Part shown: piece by piece, positions 42,456 through 52,569 of the stretch | Numbering within the stretch: the stretch's first letter is position 1 | Layout: the number at the start of each line of letters is the position of its first letter | Source of the DNA: Macrosoma leucophasiata | Lineage: Eukaryota; Arthropoda; Insecta; Lepidoptera; Hedylidae | DNA length: 64,000 bases | Direction of reading: 5' to 3' | Assembly (NCBI GenBank): GCA_036365455.1 | Contig: JAWQUS010000002.1 | Location: 2,852,001 to 2,916,000, forward strand | Position numbers and translations under genes: made by a program | The notes under the pieces: model-generated | Database searches by the model: none | What the model was told of the DNA's origin: nothing | The model's input: the letters and a program-made list of their open reading frames with translations, nothing else

Positions 42456-42520
42456 TCTTCTCATGCGTATTTGTGTTTGTTTTTATGTTCATCACAAAAC
42501 TGGCTACATTTGTCTATTTG

Positions 42521-43301
42521 GTTCTTTATTTTAAACGTTGACCTGTAGACGGTCAGTTACACTGCAGTAAACTTTTGTGAATTTTATATCAGTAACTACT
42601 TATGCCATTTCAAAATGGTGCACTATAGTACATAGTACATTACTGATAGGAGAGTTTCCAGTGTAGGAATAGATAAATAAAGATGGAATGGTAATGTGGG
42701 CAGTTCGGCAAAACCATTTATTCGCCGCTCGTAGTGTCGTGTAGACTGCTTCGAACGACGCATCTTTTGGTAAAATACCATGTAGTGCCAATTTTAACAT
42801 ATAATATGAAATGGCAGACCTCAAGTATAAAGCGAGGAGGTATATCTTTTCATCAGTAAGTCACAAATAACATTTATTGTTATAATACTTGTAAAAAACA
42901 TAAAAATATACAAAGGAATATGAATATTCGAACTTAAATTGCATTATTTAAACGTTACTGCTAGCGAATACATTGCTCGTTAAGCATTCGCTCAATTAAC
43001 GCTATTACTGTCTCCGCTTGCAATGTACAGCATGTAATGAGTCCGCTACACTTTGGCTAGTTTATTAGTGAGTATATTGTTGTGTGCGTGCGAGTGTTTA
43101 TTGTCTACGGGCGTTACATCTTAGTATGCAAACTTACGCAAACGAATAGCTGCCCTGAGGATTAATGTGTGGGTGAATGTCGAGATGATGTTACATTTGT
43201 GTAAACAATTGCATGGTGGGAGAAAAGCGGCGACACTGGTTCTAAATTGAAGCAAAGGCCTTTCCATCCTAATTTATCTATACCGTGGTATTACCTAATG
43301 A
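42521..43301. other. Unassigned stretch
   Basis: Mixed composition. No gene, RNA or repeat boundary recognised. Confidence 0.35.
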
Positions 43302-43392
43302 TTGCCTCGTTGGCTCAGTGGTCGCAATCGCGATGGTGAAGCCTGAGGTCTTGGGTTCGATCCTCAGGTCGAGAAAATCTGTTATTAGGTTT
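43302..43392 (+). mobile_element. SINE-T4, tRNA-like head
   Basis: TGGCTCAGTGGTCGCAATCG gives an A-box and GGGTTCGATCCTCAGGTCGA a B-box at tRNA-like spacing. A T-rich piece TTATTAGGTTTTTTCTGTAA follows. Stem pairing is incomplete, so I read it as a SINE head. Confidence 0.6.
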
Positions 43393-43707
43393 TTTCTGTA
43401 AGGAAATACGCTATAATCTGCTACGCCCTATAGCAAAAGTGTCGTGAGGATTTTTCGTGACGCTCGCCTAGTCCCCTTAGCCAGCGTAGCGCGCGATAAG
43501 GAAATTCGTTCCAAAAACCTTAACTTTAACAAATATTTTGATGCAACCGAACCTAAGAATAATCTCTTTCTTACCGTATCTTATAAAGCACCTTGAATAA
43601 AACGTACCACGATTCGCATGATAATTCGCATGATAATAAGGTTTAATTATCACACAAACAAAGTCAAAGCTTTCCCTCGTCAGCCTAAATAAGTTGAAAA
43701 TCAATAT

Positions 43708-43972
43708 TTTTGTCCTAAATAAAACGGTTATTCCGCCTTACCTATTCCGATAAATTGAAGAGTTTCGTTCAACAATTTGCGGGGAAGGGATACCGAATAT
43801 CTAGTTGTAACTCAATTATGAGGGTCACCGGAGTGTAATAAACTTGGTTAATTTCTTTATTGAATTAACATTGAAATGTGAAACAGAGGACGTTAATGTT
43901 TTACGACAATCGAGAGAATAGAGTAATTAAGATTGATATTTAAAAACCTTGAAGGGACCTTTTGTTTGTTTT
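43708..43972 (+). repeat. Direct repeat N, copy 1
   Basis: About 265 bp nearly identical to 45362-45627 (ATAAAACGGTTATTCCGCCT, GAGGGTCACCGGAGTGTAAT, GATTGATATTTAAAAACCTT). The copies are 1654 bp apart. Segmental duplication or two insertions. Confidence 0.8.
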
Positions 43973-44059
43973 CGTTGTAGAAATTATATTTGCAGATTTT
44001 CTCGGTATTCAATACTCCCAAAGAGTTTTGGCGGGAACCTTGAAAGAGGCGTGTGGTGC

Positions 44060-44223
44060 TTTTTTATATCTAACTGAAGTGGTAAACAAGCATGCAGGTC
44101 ACATTGGTGTTAAGTGATGACTGCAGCCTACAGACACCCGCACAAAGATCAAGGTCAAAATGCGGATGCGTTACCACTCCTGAGGCCTAAGGTGTTATGC
44201 CTCTGTGCCGGAAATTATAGGGC
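44060..44223 (-). mobile_element. Rep-A, 3' half
   Basis: TGGTAAACAAGCATGCAGGT to GGAAATTATAGGGCTC. It abuts repeat H. Confidence 0.78.
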
Positions 44224-44224
44224 T

Positions 44225-44530
44225 CTTATTTTATTTCATTTTCTTGGTGTATTTTTGAGTTATTTGTATGATATAGGCTTATTACAGTGCCCATGTATAG
44301 TGAAATAGAATAACAGTGCGAAAAAACGTCCTTTCGGGTTGCCTCCAAAACTTCATTGTAAATGTTCTGGTAAAGTAGCCATCGCTTTACTCGACACTGA
44401 CTGTGACGCTGACTGACGGACTGATAAATTGACTGACTGACTTTGACTTTTACGCTGCTTATTACAAATACGAAATATCGTTTTATTTGACACTAGCAAT
44501 ACGCGTGATAGCGATGCCGTAACACAAAAA
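44225..44530 (-). repeat. Dispersed repeat H, copy 2 (empty site for a Rep-R)
   Basis: Inverted relative of 14198-14421 plus 14961-15000, uninterrupted. The minus-strand frame ends SSKAMATLPEHLQ and a stop, like the 14-kb copy. The (TGAC)n-like tract in the middle is shared. Confidence 0.72.
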
Positions 44531-44778
44531 AAAACTCTCAGGGCAAATACTACGGTTGTGATGGACACGTCTGATTACAATGATTAAATCACGTCTTTAT
44601 TATCGGATGAGAATACTTACTAAATGGTAAAAGTTATGGTTATTAAGGGTAAAAGCGACTTCTTTACGATATTTAATAAACTGAAAAGTCTATTATATCG
44701 GTTGCCTAACTAGCATAGTTGGTAATAGATGGCGCTGCTGCTACCATAAAGCAATGCAATAGATAGAAGGAAAGATTT

Positions 44779-44895
44779 GACAAATCGGGCAGGGCTTCAG
44801 TAGCTCAATTGGAAGAGCGGCTGGACTAGATTCCCAGTAGGTCGCGAGTTCGAGTCTCGCCTGAAGTCAAATTTTTCTTTCCATTTTTCTTTAAA
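44779..44895 (+). mobile_element. SINE-T3 with tRNA-Tyr-like head
   Basis: GCTTCAG (44794-44800) pairs with CTGAAGT (44861-44867) as an acceptor stem. TAGCTCAATTGGAAGAGCGG carries the A-box and D-arm, and GCGAGTTCGAGTCTCGCC the B-box and T-arm. The anticodon stem closes a 9-nt loop lacking a normal anticodon position, so this is not a functional tRNA gene. The T3 body CAAATTTTTCTTTCCATTTT follows. Confidence 0.78.
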
Positions 44896-45198
44896 AATAA
44901 AATATACTTACTAAATGGTTGACAAAGATCCGACCTCAACAATCGTGGAGAAAACTGCAGCTGAATTGTTGCATAAACATGCAGAAACTTGGCAGAAACA
45001 TTGGATCTAGACGTACCCAAATTACCTCCATCATGTGCGCGAAGCCACCGAGACTATATGGACTCCCATAAATACACAAGCTCGGGTCCCTCTGTCCGAT
45101 CGTGAGCACAGCACGTATGCTTGCGCCACCGAGGGGACAAATTAGGGCATTTGTGAAGAATTCCTATAGTTTTATCGCTGAAGTATCTACAACTCTTA

Positions 45199-45328
45199 AG
45201 GCCGAATACTCAAACGTCACTCAATTTTAAGCAGCCTGTGCGCTATCTCTATCGTTTGAACGTGTTTTATAAAGACAGAAGACTTTTAAGTCCCACTTAG
45301 ATTTAAGTGACGTTTGAGTATTTGGCCG
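45199..45328. mobile_element. M5 MITE with TTA target duplication
   Basis: GGCCGAATACTCAAACGTCA at the left and TGACGTTTGAGTATTTGGCC at the right are inverted. TTA stands on both sides (45196-45198, 45329-45331). A 130-bp MITE; the 3-bp TTA duplication would fit a PIF/Harbinger type. Confidence 0.8.
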
Positions 45329-45361
45329 TTAGATAATGAAGTCAAAATAAAATGAAAATGA

Positions 45362-45627
45362 ATGTTTTTGTCCTAAATAAAACGGTTATTCCGCCTTACC
45401 TATGCCGATAAATTGAAGAGTTTCGTTCAACAATTTGCGGGAAAGGGATAACCGAATATCTTGTTGTAACTCAATTATGAGGGTCACCGGAGTGTAATAA
45501 ACTTGGTTAATTTCTTTATTGAATTAACATTGAAATGTGAAACAGGGGACGTTAATGTTTTACGACAATTGAGAGAATAGAGTAATTAAGATTGATATTT
45601 AAAAACCTTGAAGGGATCCTTTGTTTA
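45362..45627 (+). repeat. Direct repeat N, copy 2
   Basis: Second copy of 43708-43972, differing by a handful of bases. A T-run follows. Confidence 0.8.
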
Positions 45628-45689
45628 ACCTATTTTTTTTTTCATTTTTTATTTGGGTCATACATCATATCAGCCACACAGTCCCTACT

Positions 45690-46088
45690 TAATATTATAA
45701 ATGCGAAAGTAACTCTGTCTGTCTGTCTGTCTGTTACCTTTTCATGTTCAAACGACTGAACCGATTTTAATGAAATTTTGTACAGAGATAGAGCTCACTT
45801 TGAAAAAGAACATAGGTGACTTAGTTTTTATGACGACCCAGCTAGTCCAGCGGTGTGAGATGACCGTTTGATTCGAAGGGTCGCGGGTTCGATCCCCGCA
45901 CCGGGACAAATATTTGTATGGCCTACAGATATTTGTTTCGGGTCTGGGTGTTTGTGTATGTGTACAACGGCACCCACGACACAGATATATACCTAGTGTG
46001 GGGCTGTGAGTGTAAGCGTATTTTATTTTATTATTATTTATTTATTATTTATAAAACGACATCCACGCGGGCGTCGGCTACAGCTAGT
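45690..46088 (-). repeat. Rep-R repeat split by SINE-T2
   Basis: The left part (AATATTATAAATGCGAAAGT, CTGTCTGTCTGTCTGTTACC, ACTGAACCGATTTTAATGAA) and right part (TTATAAAACGACATCCACGC, GGCTACAGCTAGTA) form one copy like 5437-5637. Confidence 0.8.
45832..46025 (+). mobile_element. SINE-T2, full length, best preserved
   Basis: GACGACCCAGCTAGTCCAGC, TTGATTCGAAGGGTCGCGGG and GTTCGATCCCCGCACCGGGA are intact. The body ends GCTGTGAGTGTAAGCGTATT, followed by an ATT-rich tail. Nested in a Rep-R. Confidence 0.88.
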
Positions 46089-46259
46089 AAAGTATATATG
46101 CGATAATCGCCACGCTTGGAATGCGGATTGGCGACCGCTCGCGCAATAGTTTTATCCACCGCATATCTGCCGCTGTGTGGGTGAACTGTCTGACTGGGTG
46201 TATGGAATGAGAGTTAAAGCCAATATCGTAAAACTAAAATAACTATTTAAATATTCGAA

Positions 46260-46455
46260 ATAAATCTCTTTACGAACACAATTGAACCGCAAATGAACGG
46301 GGGTGACAGGCTAAATAAATATTCATGAATATTAAAATACGAATATTAAGTTCTGTTAATATTGCGTCGCCTGATATTATTGTTCCTGGTTTGGAAGCTG
46401 AGAAGCTTATTATTTTTTAGGATTATCGCGAAATTATTTATTGTTTCCAAAGTAA
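46260..46455 (+). repeat. Direct repeat P, copy 1
   Basis: CACAATTGAACCGCAAATGA, ATATTCATGAATATT and TTCTGTTAATATTGCGTCGC recur at 47545-47735, 1287 bp downstream. Confidence 0.78.
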
Positions 46456-46459
46456 ATTT

Positions 46460-46728
46460 ACTGGTGGTAGAGCTCCAGTGTAGGAGTTCGAGGGCATAGG
46501 TACTAACATCTTACCTAGTCTATCTGAGGCCAAATGGTAGTAGGTATTCAACACTATCGTGTTCCGGTTAGATGGTAATGTATGGCCCCGTAATAACCAT
46601 CACAAAGACATAACAACTTAGATCTCAGGCGTGGCAACGCATCTGCATTATGACCTATGGTCTTTGTATAGGCTGCAGTCATCATCAGCTGCAGTCTTAA
46701 CATCAATGTGGACTGCATGCTTGTTTAA
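46460..46728 (+). mobile_element. Rep-A, older subfamily
   Basis: ACTGGTGGTAGAGCTCCAGT to GGACTGCATGCTTGTTTAAA. It includes a small duplication of the CAGTCATCA/CAGCTGCAGTC region and has lost its tail. Confidence 0.82.
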
Positions 46729-46823
46729 AGAAAATAAAACAGCATGCGTCATAATTTTCATCAGCGTGAATGTAGTTATGAAAAACCCAAATTCGAAAAA
46801 AAAACGAGGTATTTAAAAATAAA

Positions 46824-47179
46824 AAACGTAACTTCACGCCTGTAATCCCGGAAGGGGTAGGCAGAGGTGAGAAATGCATGCATTCAATGGAAATGAAAAT
46901 GAAAATGAAACTTTTATAAAATGAAAATTCAATCATACTGCCAACACCCACGATTCGCCGGTTACGTTTTGGGCCATGTAACAGGTGGCGAGCCTATTGA
47001 CATCTCCAGGCACATTACCAAACTTCGAGGTACCAACTAGAAAACTTCCAGAAAATGGAAAAATCCCAATAAAACCAGACATTAACGATTTTTCATCGTT
47101 ATCTCTAATATCCCCGACCCAGGAATCGAACCCAGGACCCCTAGTAGTAGTGGCTTGCTACCACAAGGCTACTGAGGCA
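46824..47179 (-). mobile_element. SINE-T1, near full length with internal insertion
   Basis: Both ends are present (AACGTAACTTCACGCCTGTA; TGCTACCACAAGGCTACTGA). A GAAATGAAAATGAAAATG-type microsatellite of about 50 bp expands the middle. The head is degraded. Confidence 0.8.
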
Positions 47180-47203
47180 GTGAGAATATTTAAAAATATT
47201 TAA

Positions 47204-47542
47204 AACTAGCTGTGCCCGCGACTTCTGCCGCGTAAGAATTTATTATTGTTCAGTATCTACCCGGACGAAGTCGTGGGCGCAGCTAGTATAAAAGTAGCCT
47301 AAGTTACTCCTTATTACAGCTATCTACCAGTGAAAGTCCCGTCAAAATCAGCACAGCCGTTCCCAAGATTAGCCCCGCCAAACAGACAGCACGACAGACA
47401 AGCATACAGACAAAAATTGTAAAAAAAATATTTTTTTTTTACAATTTTATTATTGTACCGTGTATACATACTTAGGCATTTAGTAAAAAGTGGTTATTTG
47501 TATATTACAAACAGACACTCCAATTTTATTTATTTGTATAGA
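47204..47542 (+). repeat. Rep-R repeat, complete
   Basis: ACTAGCTGTGCCCGCGACTT, with its inverted partner ACGAAGTCGTGGGCGCAGCT, to TTTATTTATTTGTATAGATA. Used here as the reference for the split copy at 48482. Confidence 0.75.
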
Positions 47543-47544
47543 TA

Positions 47545-47735
47545 AATCTCTTTACGACCACAATTGAACCGCAAATGAACGGAACGTGACAGGCTACACG
47601 AATATTCATGAATATTTAAAACACGAATATTAAGTTCTGTTAATATTGCGTCGCTTGATTTTATTGTTCCTGGTTTGGAAGCTTTTCATTTAGGATTGTC
47701 GCGAAATGATTTATTACTTCCGAATTAAATTGTGG
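47545..47735 (+). repeat. Direct repeat P, copy 2
   Basis: Second copy of 46260-46455. It is followed directly by the 513-bp hAT-like element. Confidence 0.78.
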
Positions 47736-47746
47736 AGGAACGGGTG

Positions 47747-48259
47747 TAGACCTGAGTCGATCGCGAGCGATAGAATCACTTTGATTGAATCACGATCCAA
47801 ACACAAGTGATCGGGTCGTGACGTACAAAAAAAGTCGATCATTTGGGTCCTTTGGGTCATTGGGTATTTTGTTTCTCGTGAACTCTATCACATTAAGCAT
47901 AAGGTACACTTCAGTTTGTTTACAGTTTTATCGATCAAGCTCCCCTGCACCATGTCATCTAATTGTAAAATTTATGCTATATACCTATAAAGTTTAAGAA
48001 TGAAATTATAGTGATAATTAATAGAAATGTATTAAAATGAAAAATAGCCAGCGACATAATGTGTGGATCGCGATCTCGAGTCTCGCATCCTTATCAGATG
48101 GGTCTCGAATCACGAGAATCATGAGCTACAGTATACGTTTGAGCGAAATCGAGTCGCGACCCAAATGACCCAAACGATCGAGTCATTTAGACTCCATCAC
48201 CTTGTCAATGGGTCGCAATCGACCCGAATCCCGACGAAGGAGTGATCGACTCAGGTCTA
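47747..48259. mobile_element. Non-autonomous hAT-like element, 8-bp target duplication
   Basis: Perfect 16-bp inverted ends TAGACCTGAGTCGATC and GATCGACTCAGGTCTA. Perfect 8-bp duplication AACGGGTG at 47739-47746 and 48260-48267. Inner repeats of TTTGGGTC and its complement GACCCAAA lie near both ends. The 513 bp are without a coding frame. Confidence 0.92.
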
Positions 48260-48481
48260 AACGGGTGGAAGTGTTCCTCCAGCGAAAAGGGAGGATTCTC
48301 CAACCAGGCGAGGTGGTAGCGCCTGGCGGGCCGCGGCCCAACGATTGACGTTGGGAAGTTGTATATATGCCAACTCTTGAGATATCTTCGTATGTGCGAT
48401 GTAATTCGCATGCACTCCATCTATCGTACTAGACAAGTACTGTGTGGAGTGGACGCTACAAAATCATTATTTTATAAATAA

Positions 48482-49093
48482 GTAGCTGTCACCGCGACTT
48501 AATCCGCGTGTAATTTATTATTGTTCAGTATCTACCCGGACGAAGTCTTGGGGGAAGCTAGTATAAAAGTAGCCTAAGTTACTTCTTATTACATAAGCTA
48601 TCTGCTAGTGAAAGTCCCGTGGAAATCGGTCCAGCCGTTCCCGAGATTAGCGAGGACAATCAGACAGACAGACAGATAGACAGACAGACAGACAGACAGG
48701 CAGATAGACAGATAGACAGATAGACAGACAGACAGTCAGGTAGACAGACAGATAGACAGACATACAGGCAGGCAGACAGAAAAAATAGAAAAAAATGTTG
48801 TATTGGTATATAATAGGTTGGGTTGGATAAAAAGCTTAATATAGCTAAAGCTTATTATAGCAATAGGATCATGTCCCTACCTACAAGATGGCAAAAGGTT
48901 ATCGAACAAAATGGTACATACATACTTTAGTTAAATTTAAATAAACTATATTTAAAAATGTTTTGAATTATCTTAAAAAATGCGAAGAAACTTTTTCTCC
49001 AACCTAATATACCGTGTATACATACTGCATTTAGTAAAAAGCGGTTATTTTTAAATTGCAAACAGACACTCTATTTTTTTTTATTTGTATAGA
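48482..49093 (+). repeat. Rep-R repeat with CAGA array, split by a mini-mariner
   Basis: GCTGTCACCGCGACTTAATC to TTATTTGTATAGATA. A CAGA/CAGG array covers about 48658-48780. Compared with 47204-47542, the sequence is interrupted at 48814-49006 and resumes with CCGTGTATACATACTGC. Confidence 0.78.
48814..49006 (+). mobile_element. Mini-mariner, internal deletion derivative
   Basis: The left end TAGGTTGGGTTGGATAAAAA and right end GAAGAAACTTTTTCTCCAAC match the ends of the mariner at 51287-52566. The right 145 bp match its 3' end, including CAAAAGGTTATCGAACAAAA. The transposase is deleted. Confidence 0.85.
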
Positions 49094-49116
49094 TATCGTA
49101 TTAGAATAATTATAGA

Positions 49117-49213
49117 CCTCTGGTTTTTCTGTTGATTTTATAGGCTGCAGTCATCACTTAACATCCATGTGAACTGCATGCTTATTTGCCACCTTCGTAA
49201 TATAATTGAAAAA
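49117..49213 (+). mobile_element. Rep-A, last 100 bp
   Basis: ACCTCTGGTTTTTCTGTTGA, GGCTGCAGTCATCACTTAAC, CACCTTCGTAATATAATTGA. Confidence 0.75.
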
Positions 49214-49392
49214 ATCGACGTGTGGCACTCGGGGACTGCCGCGATAAAGCTATTGCATTGCATTTTGTATCAACTTATGCAATTATAATTATTTATTTAT
49301 TATATTTATGCAGTATTTCTTTTTTTCTTTGATATTAATTCAAGTTACACTTTTTGAGCGTGGTGACCGATAAGAAAACATTCTTTTTCTTT

Positions 49393-50145
49393 TCTATACT
49401 TATAATAAAACTGTAGAAGTGAAAATTCTGTACATTAAAAATATTGAAAAAATAAATACCAGGGGATGTTACTAGATCGATACCGAACCCAAAAATGTGA
49501 TTAGAAAATGTTTTGTCTGTCTGTCTGTTTGTTCAAGCATCACACAAAATCTACCGATCCGATTACAATGAAACTTGGTATGATTATACTTTAACCTTTG
49601 GCGCATAACACTGGGAAAATGTCTGTTTGTCTGTGTGTTTGTGCACGCTAATTTCAGAAACGGCGTATTCGATCTGCGGTTTTCACTTATATATTGTGGC
49701 AAGTTTCACTTAATATTTAGTGTTTGTTTCTTGTGAATCGGTTTAGAAATAAAAAAGTTATGTCAATTTAAAGAATCGTACGGAATATTTTTAAGCTATT
49801 CTGTATCTTAGTTCTATCTTTTAGGGGGTTTCGTACCTAAAAGGTATGAAAAAAACGGATTACTAATCCACCGCTGTCTGTCTGTCTGTCCCTCCACCCG
49901 TCAGTCTGTCACCAGGTTGCATCTCATAAATAGTGATAGCTAGAAAGCTAACATTTTCACAAATTATGTATTTCTGTTACGGCTATACAGACAAAATTAA
50001 TTACCAAAAATAAGAAAATGAAAATGTTAAGGGGTCCAAGGAGGCATACAATAAACATGTTTTTTTTTCGTATGTTTTTACTCGAAATTAATATTTCACG
50101 GAACATAGCAAGTAGACGTTTAAAATATTCACAGAATTTTTAGGT
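49393..50145 (-). repeat. Rep-R related repeat, inverted copy of 1585-2358
   Basis: Shares every landmark with 1585-2358 in reverse order, including GTCT arrays near 49515 and 49873. It is continuous with the GGT array that follows. Confidence 0.7.
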
Positions 50146-50154
50146 CTTATTTGG

Positions 50155-50575
50155 TGGCTTTAGTGGTGTTGGTGGCATTGGTGGTGTTGGTAGTGGTGGT
50201 GGTGATGGCATTGGTGGCGTTAGTGGGTTTGGTCATTTATGTCATTGGTGTCGTTGGTGGCATAGGTGTTGTTGGTGACTCTGGTGGCGGTGTTGATGGC
50301 GTTGGTGGAGATGGTGGTGATTTTTAGTCGCGATGGAGGCATTAGTGGCGTTGGTGTCGTTGGTGGTGTTGTTGGTAGTTTTGGAGGCATTGGTTGTGGT
50401 GGTGGTGGTGGTTTTGGTGGCATAGGTGTTTGGTGATGTTGGTGTTGGTGGTGGCGTTGATGGCGTTGGTGGCGTTTGTGATGGTGGAAGTGGTAGCGGT
50501 GACAGTGGTGGTGGTGGTGACAATGGTGGTGGTGGTGGTGGTAGTCTTCAAGAAGTGTTGGTGGCATTAGCAGTT
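50155..50575. repeat. Imperfect GGT/GTT/GGC trinucleotide array
   Basis: About 420 bp of units such as GGTGGTGTTGGTGGC. Long open frames on the minus strand (His-, Thr- or Pro-rich) are products of the array. A shorter array of the same type with the same right flank lies at 63750-63830. Confidence 0.92.
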
Positions 50576-50830
50576 AAAAATGCACAACGTTAATATTCAA
50601 TTTTTCACATCCGCCATTAATGATGAAAATTGTCCGCCATTAAGAACCTAAGCACAGACATTACATGTCATATTTTCTGCAACAGATCTACGGTAGACTC
50701 GATCAAAACCTATTATACAATTAATAATTACATACAATTAAAGATCGCAAAAAAATAATTATTCTGAGTCGAGAATATGTATACGCAAAATGCGTATTCT
50801 TTAATAATTCGTGAAATAAGATTAATAATT
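50576..50830. repeat. Right flank of the GGT repeat
   Basis: AAAAATGCACAACGTTAATA, GATCTACGGTAGACTCGATC and TTATTCTGAGTCGAGAA recur in the same order at 63830-64000, so array and flank belong to one dispersed repeat. Confidence 0.75.
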
Positions 50831-50903
50831 TTATAAATTCAAATGTCAATGCCCGCCATTACGACGTACACATTTCATTTTTGATAAATGTCATTGATGT
50901 ATT

Positions 50904-51099
50904 CATTGAAATAAAACTATTTTTACGGATTTATCTCGCGTATATTAAACTAAAATGATTTTTAAAATCAACCCGACGTTTCGGTCGCTTTTCAGATTCC
51001 GTGGTCCCGGGCAGACTGAGGTGACATTTGCCTGACAGAAGTTTGAAAAAATAGTTTTATTTCAATGAGTGTAGCTCGCGAAAACCTAAGAACATATCA
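50904..51099 (-). mobile_element. Penelope-like element, short copy with 12-bp target duplication
   Basis: CATTGATGTATT at 50892-50903 and 51100-51111 flanks about 196 bp with the same two ends as 40590-41271 (TTGAAATAAAACTATTTTTA; CGCGAAAACCTAAGAACATA). The endonuclease region is missing. Confidence 0.85.
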
Positions 51100-51139
51100 C
51101 ATTGATGTATTACCGAAACTGGACAAGCCAGGCAATTCC

Positions 51140-51235
51140 CAAAAATCAATTGCTGTTTGTTACTTTCGCTAAAACTGTAGGGTATTTTTTGTCTTTACTT
51201 TAAAACGATACAAAGTTCGCCGGGACAGCTAGTAT
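51140..51235 (-). repeat. Rep-R end fragment
   Basis: AAACGATACAAAGTTCGCCG and GGACAGCTAGTATTA: the start of a Rep-R-like repeat on the minus strand. Confidence 0.55.
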
Positions 51236-51286
51236 TAAATAAAAAAGATATTGTTTGAAATATTTTTATTATTTTACAATACATAA

Positions 51287-52566
51287 TAGGTTGGGGAAAA
51301 AGTCTTTTCGCATTATTAGTATGTATGAACTAGTAATAAAATCTCTTTGGCTGTAGTATTTGTATCTGGCTGGTTTTGGTATCATTGAAAGTTAAAATTT
51401 TGAAGAACATAATTCCAAATTCAAATTAGGCAAATGTGTGATTTTCATTTGTTTTTCGTACTGTCAAGATGAGTGAATCTAATGAAGAAATTCGATACAT
51501 TTTAAAATTTTACTACAAAATAGGTAAAAATGCAACGGAAGCCGCGAAAAAAATTTGCGATGTTTATGGACCTAGTGCAGTGTCTGTCAGAGTAGCACAA
51601 ATTTGGTTTAAGCGTTTTCAATCCGGAAATTTTGATGTCAAAGATGCACCTCGCTCTGGTCGCCCTATTACGGATAAAATGGATGCCATTTTTGAAAAAG
51701 TGGAGCAAGATCGACATATCAGTAGTTACGACGTAGCTGAAGAACTGAGAATTCATCACAAAACAGTTTTGGCGCATTTGAAAATAGCTGGGTACAAAAA
51801 AAAAGCTCGATATTTGGGTACCTCACGAGCTCACTGAAAGAAACCTAATGAACCGTGTACTCATTTGTGATTCTTTATTACGACGTAATGAAACCGAATC
51901 ATTTTTGAAGAAGCTGATAACTGGTGATTAAAAGTGGATCACGTACGACAAGGACGTGCGAAAAAGGTCGTGGTCAAAGGCCGGTCAAGGCTTCACAGAC
52001 TGTGGCGAAACCCGGGTTAACTCGCAATAAGGTGATGTTGTGTGTGTGGTGGGATTGGAAGGGCATTATTCATTATGAGCTATTACCACCAGGCAGGACT
52101 ATCGATTCTGAACTCTACTGCGAACAACTGATGAGATTAAAGCAAGAAGTTGAGAGAAAGCGGCCGGAATTGATCAACAGAAGGGGTGTGGTGTTTCATC
52201 ATGATAACGCTAGACCTCACACATCTATAGCCACTCAGCAAAAATTAAGAGAGTTTGGCTGGGAGGTGTTAATGCATCCGCCGTATAGTCCTGACCTTGC
52301 ACCTTCAGATTTCCACATGTTTCGGTCTCTTCAGAATTCTTTATGCAATGTTAGGTTAACATCACGAGAGGACTGCCAAATCCACTTGTCGTTGTATTTT
52401 GATGAGAAGTCCCAAAATTTTATAGCAATGGGATCATGTCCCAAAAGATGGCAAAAGGTTATCGAACAAAATGGTACATACATACTTTAGTTAAATTTAA
52501 ATAAACTATATTAAAAAATGTTTTGAATTATCTTAAAAAATGCGAAGAAACTTTTTCCCCAACCTT
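51287..52566 (+). mobile_element. mariner element, full length, inactive
   Basis: Inverted ends of about 28 bp: GGTTGGGGAAAAAGTCTTTT at 51289 and its imperfect complement, AAGAAACTTTTTCCCCAACC, ending at 52564. TA lies at 51287-51288 and 52566-52567. Total about 1.28 kb, the usual mariner size. It contains one damaged transposase. Confidence 0.92.
51469..52490 (+). pseudogene. mariner transposase, disrupted
   Basis: The transposase cuts and pastes the element at TA sites. The ATG at 51469 opens the N-terminal helix-turn-helix region (MSESNEEIRYILKFYYKIGK) and the frame ends at 51837 after slipping in an A-run near 51790-51799. In another frame WVPHELTERN follows, up to TGD with the first catalytic Asp at 51926-51928. 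The next codon is TAA where the family has Glu. A second frame change lies near 51985-51995, after which QTVAKPGLTRNKVMLCVWWD to NGTYIL is open. HHDNARPH and PSDFHMF supply the other two Asp, exactly 34 residues apart (DD34D). Two frame changes and a stop make it inactive. Confidence 0.92.
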
Positions 52567-52569
52567 AAT

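Larger units (their letters stand above)
41515..42520. repeat. Local tandem duplication split by different Rep-A copies
   Basis: 41515-41712 and 42003-42200 share GGAATTCGTACCCTTACAAA and TCCTGAAATGAGCACGGAAA. TTCTCATGCCTGTTTGTTTT near 41668 pairs with TTCTCATGCGTATTTGTGTT near 42457. The first unit is followed by a plus-strand Rep-A, the second interrupted by a minus-strand Rep-A. Confidence 0.75.

Noticed and set aside
43302..43392. Functional tRNA gene
   Set aside because: A and B boxes are present but the acceptor stem does not close. More likely a SINE head.
44794..44867. Functional tRNA-Tyr gene
   Set aside because: Acceptor, D and T arms pair, but the anticodon stem closes a 9-nt loop without a proper anticodon. 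The same head recurs with a common body at 28696-28939, so it is a SINE.
48658..48780. CRISPR-like array of short repeats
   Set aside because: It is a CAGA microsatellite within a Rep-R repeat, without repeat-spacer structure.
50220..50567. His-, Pro- and Thr-rich open frames on the minus strand
   Set aside because: They are translations of the GGT trinucleotide array in three frames and have no flanking gene structure.
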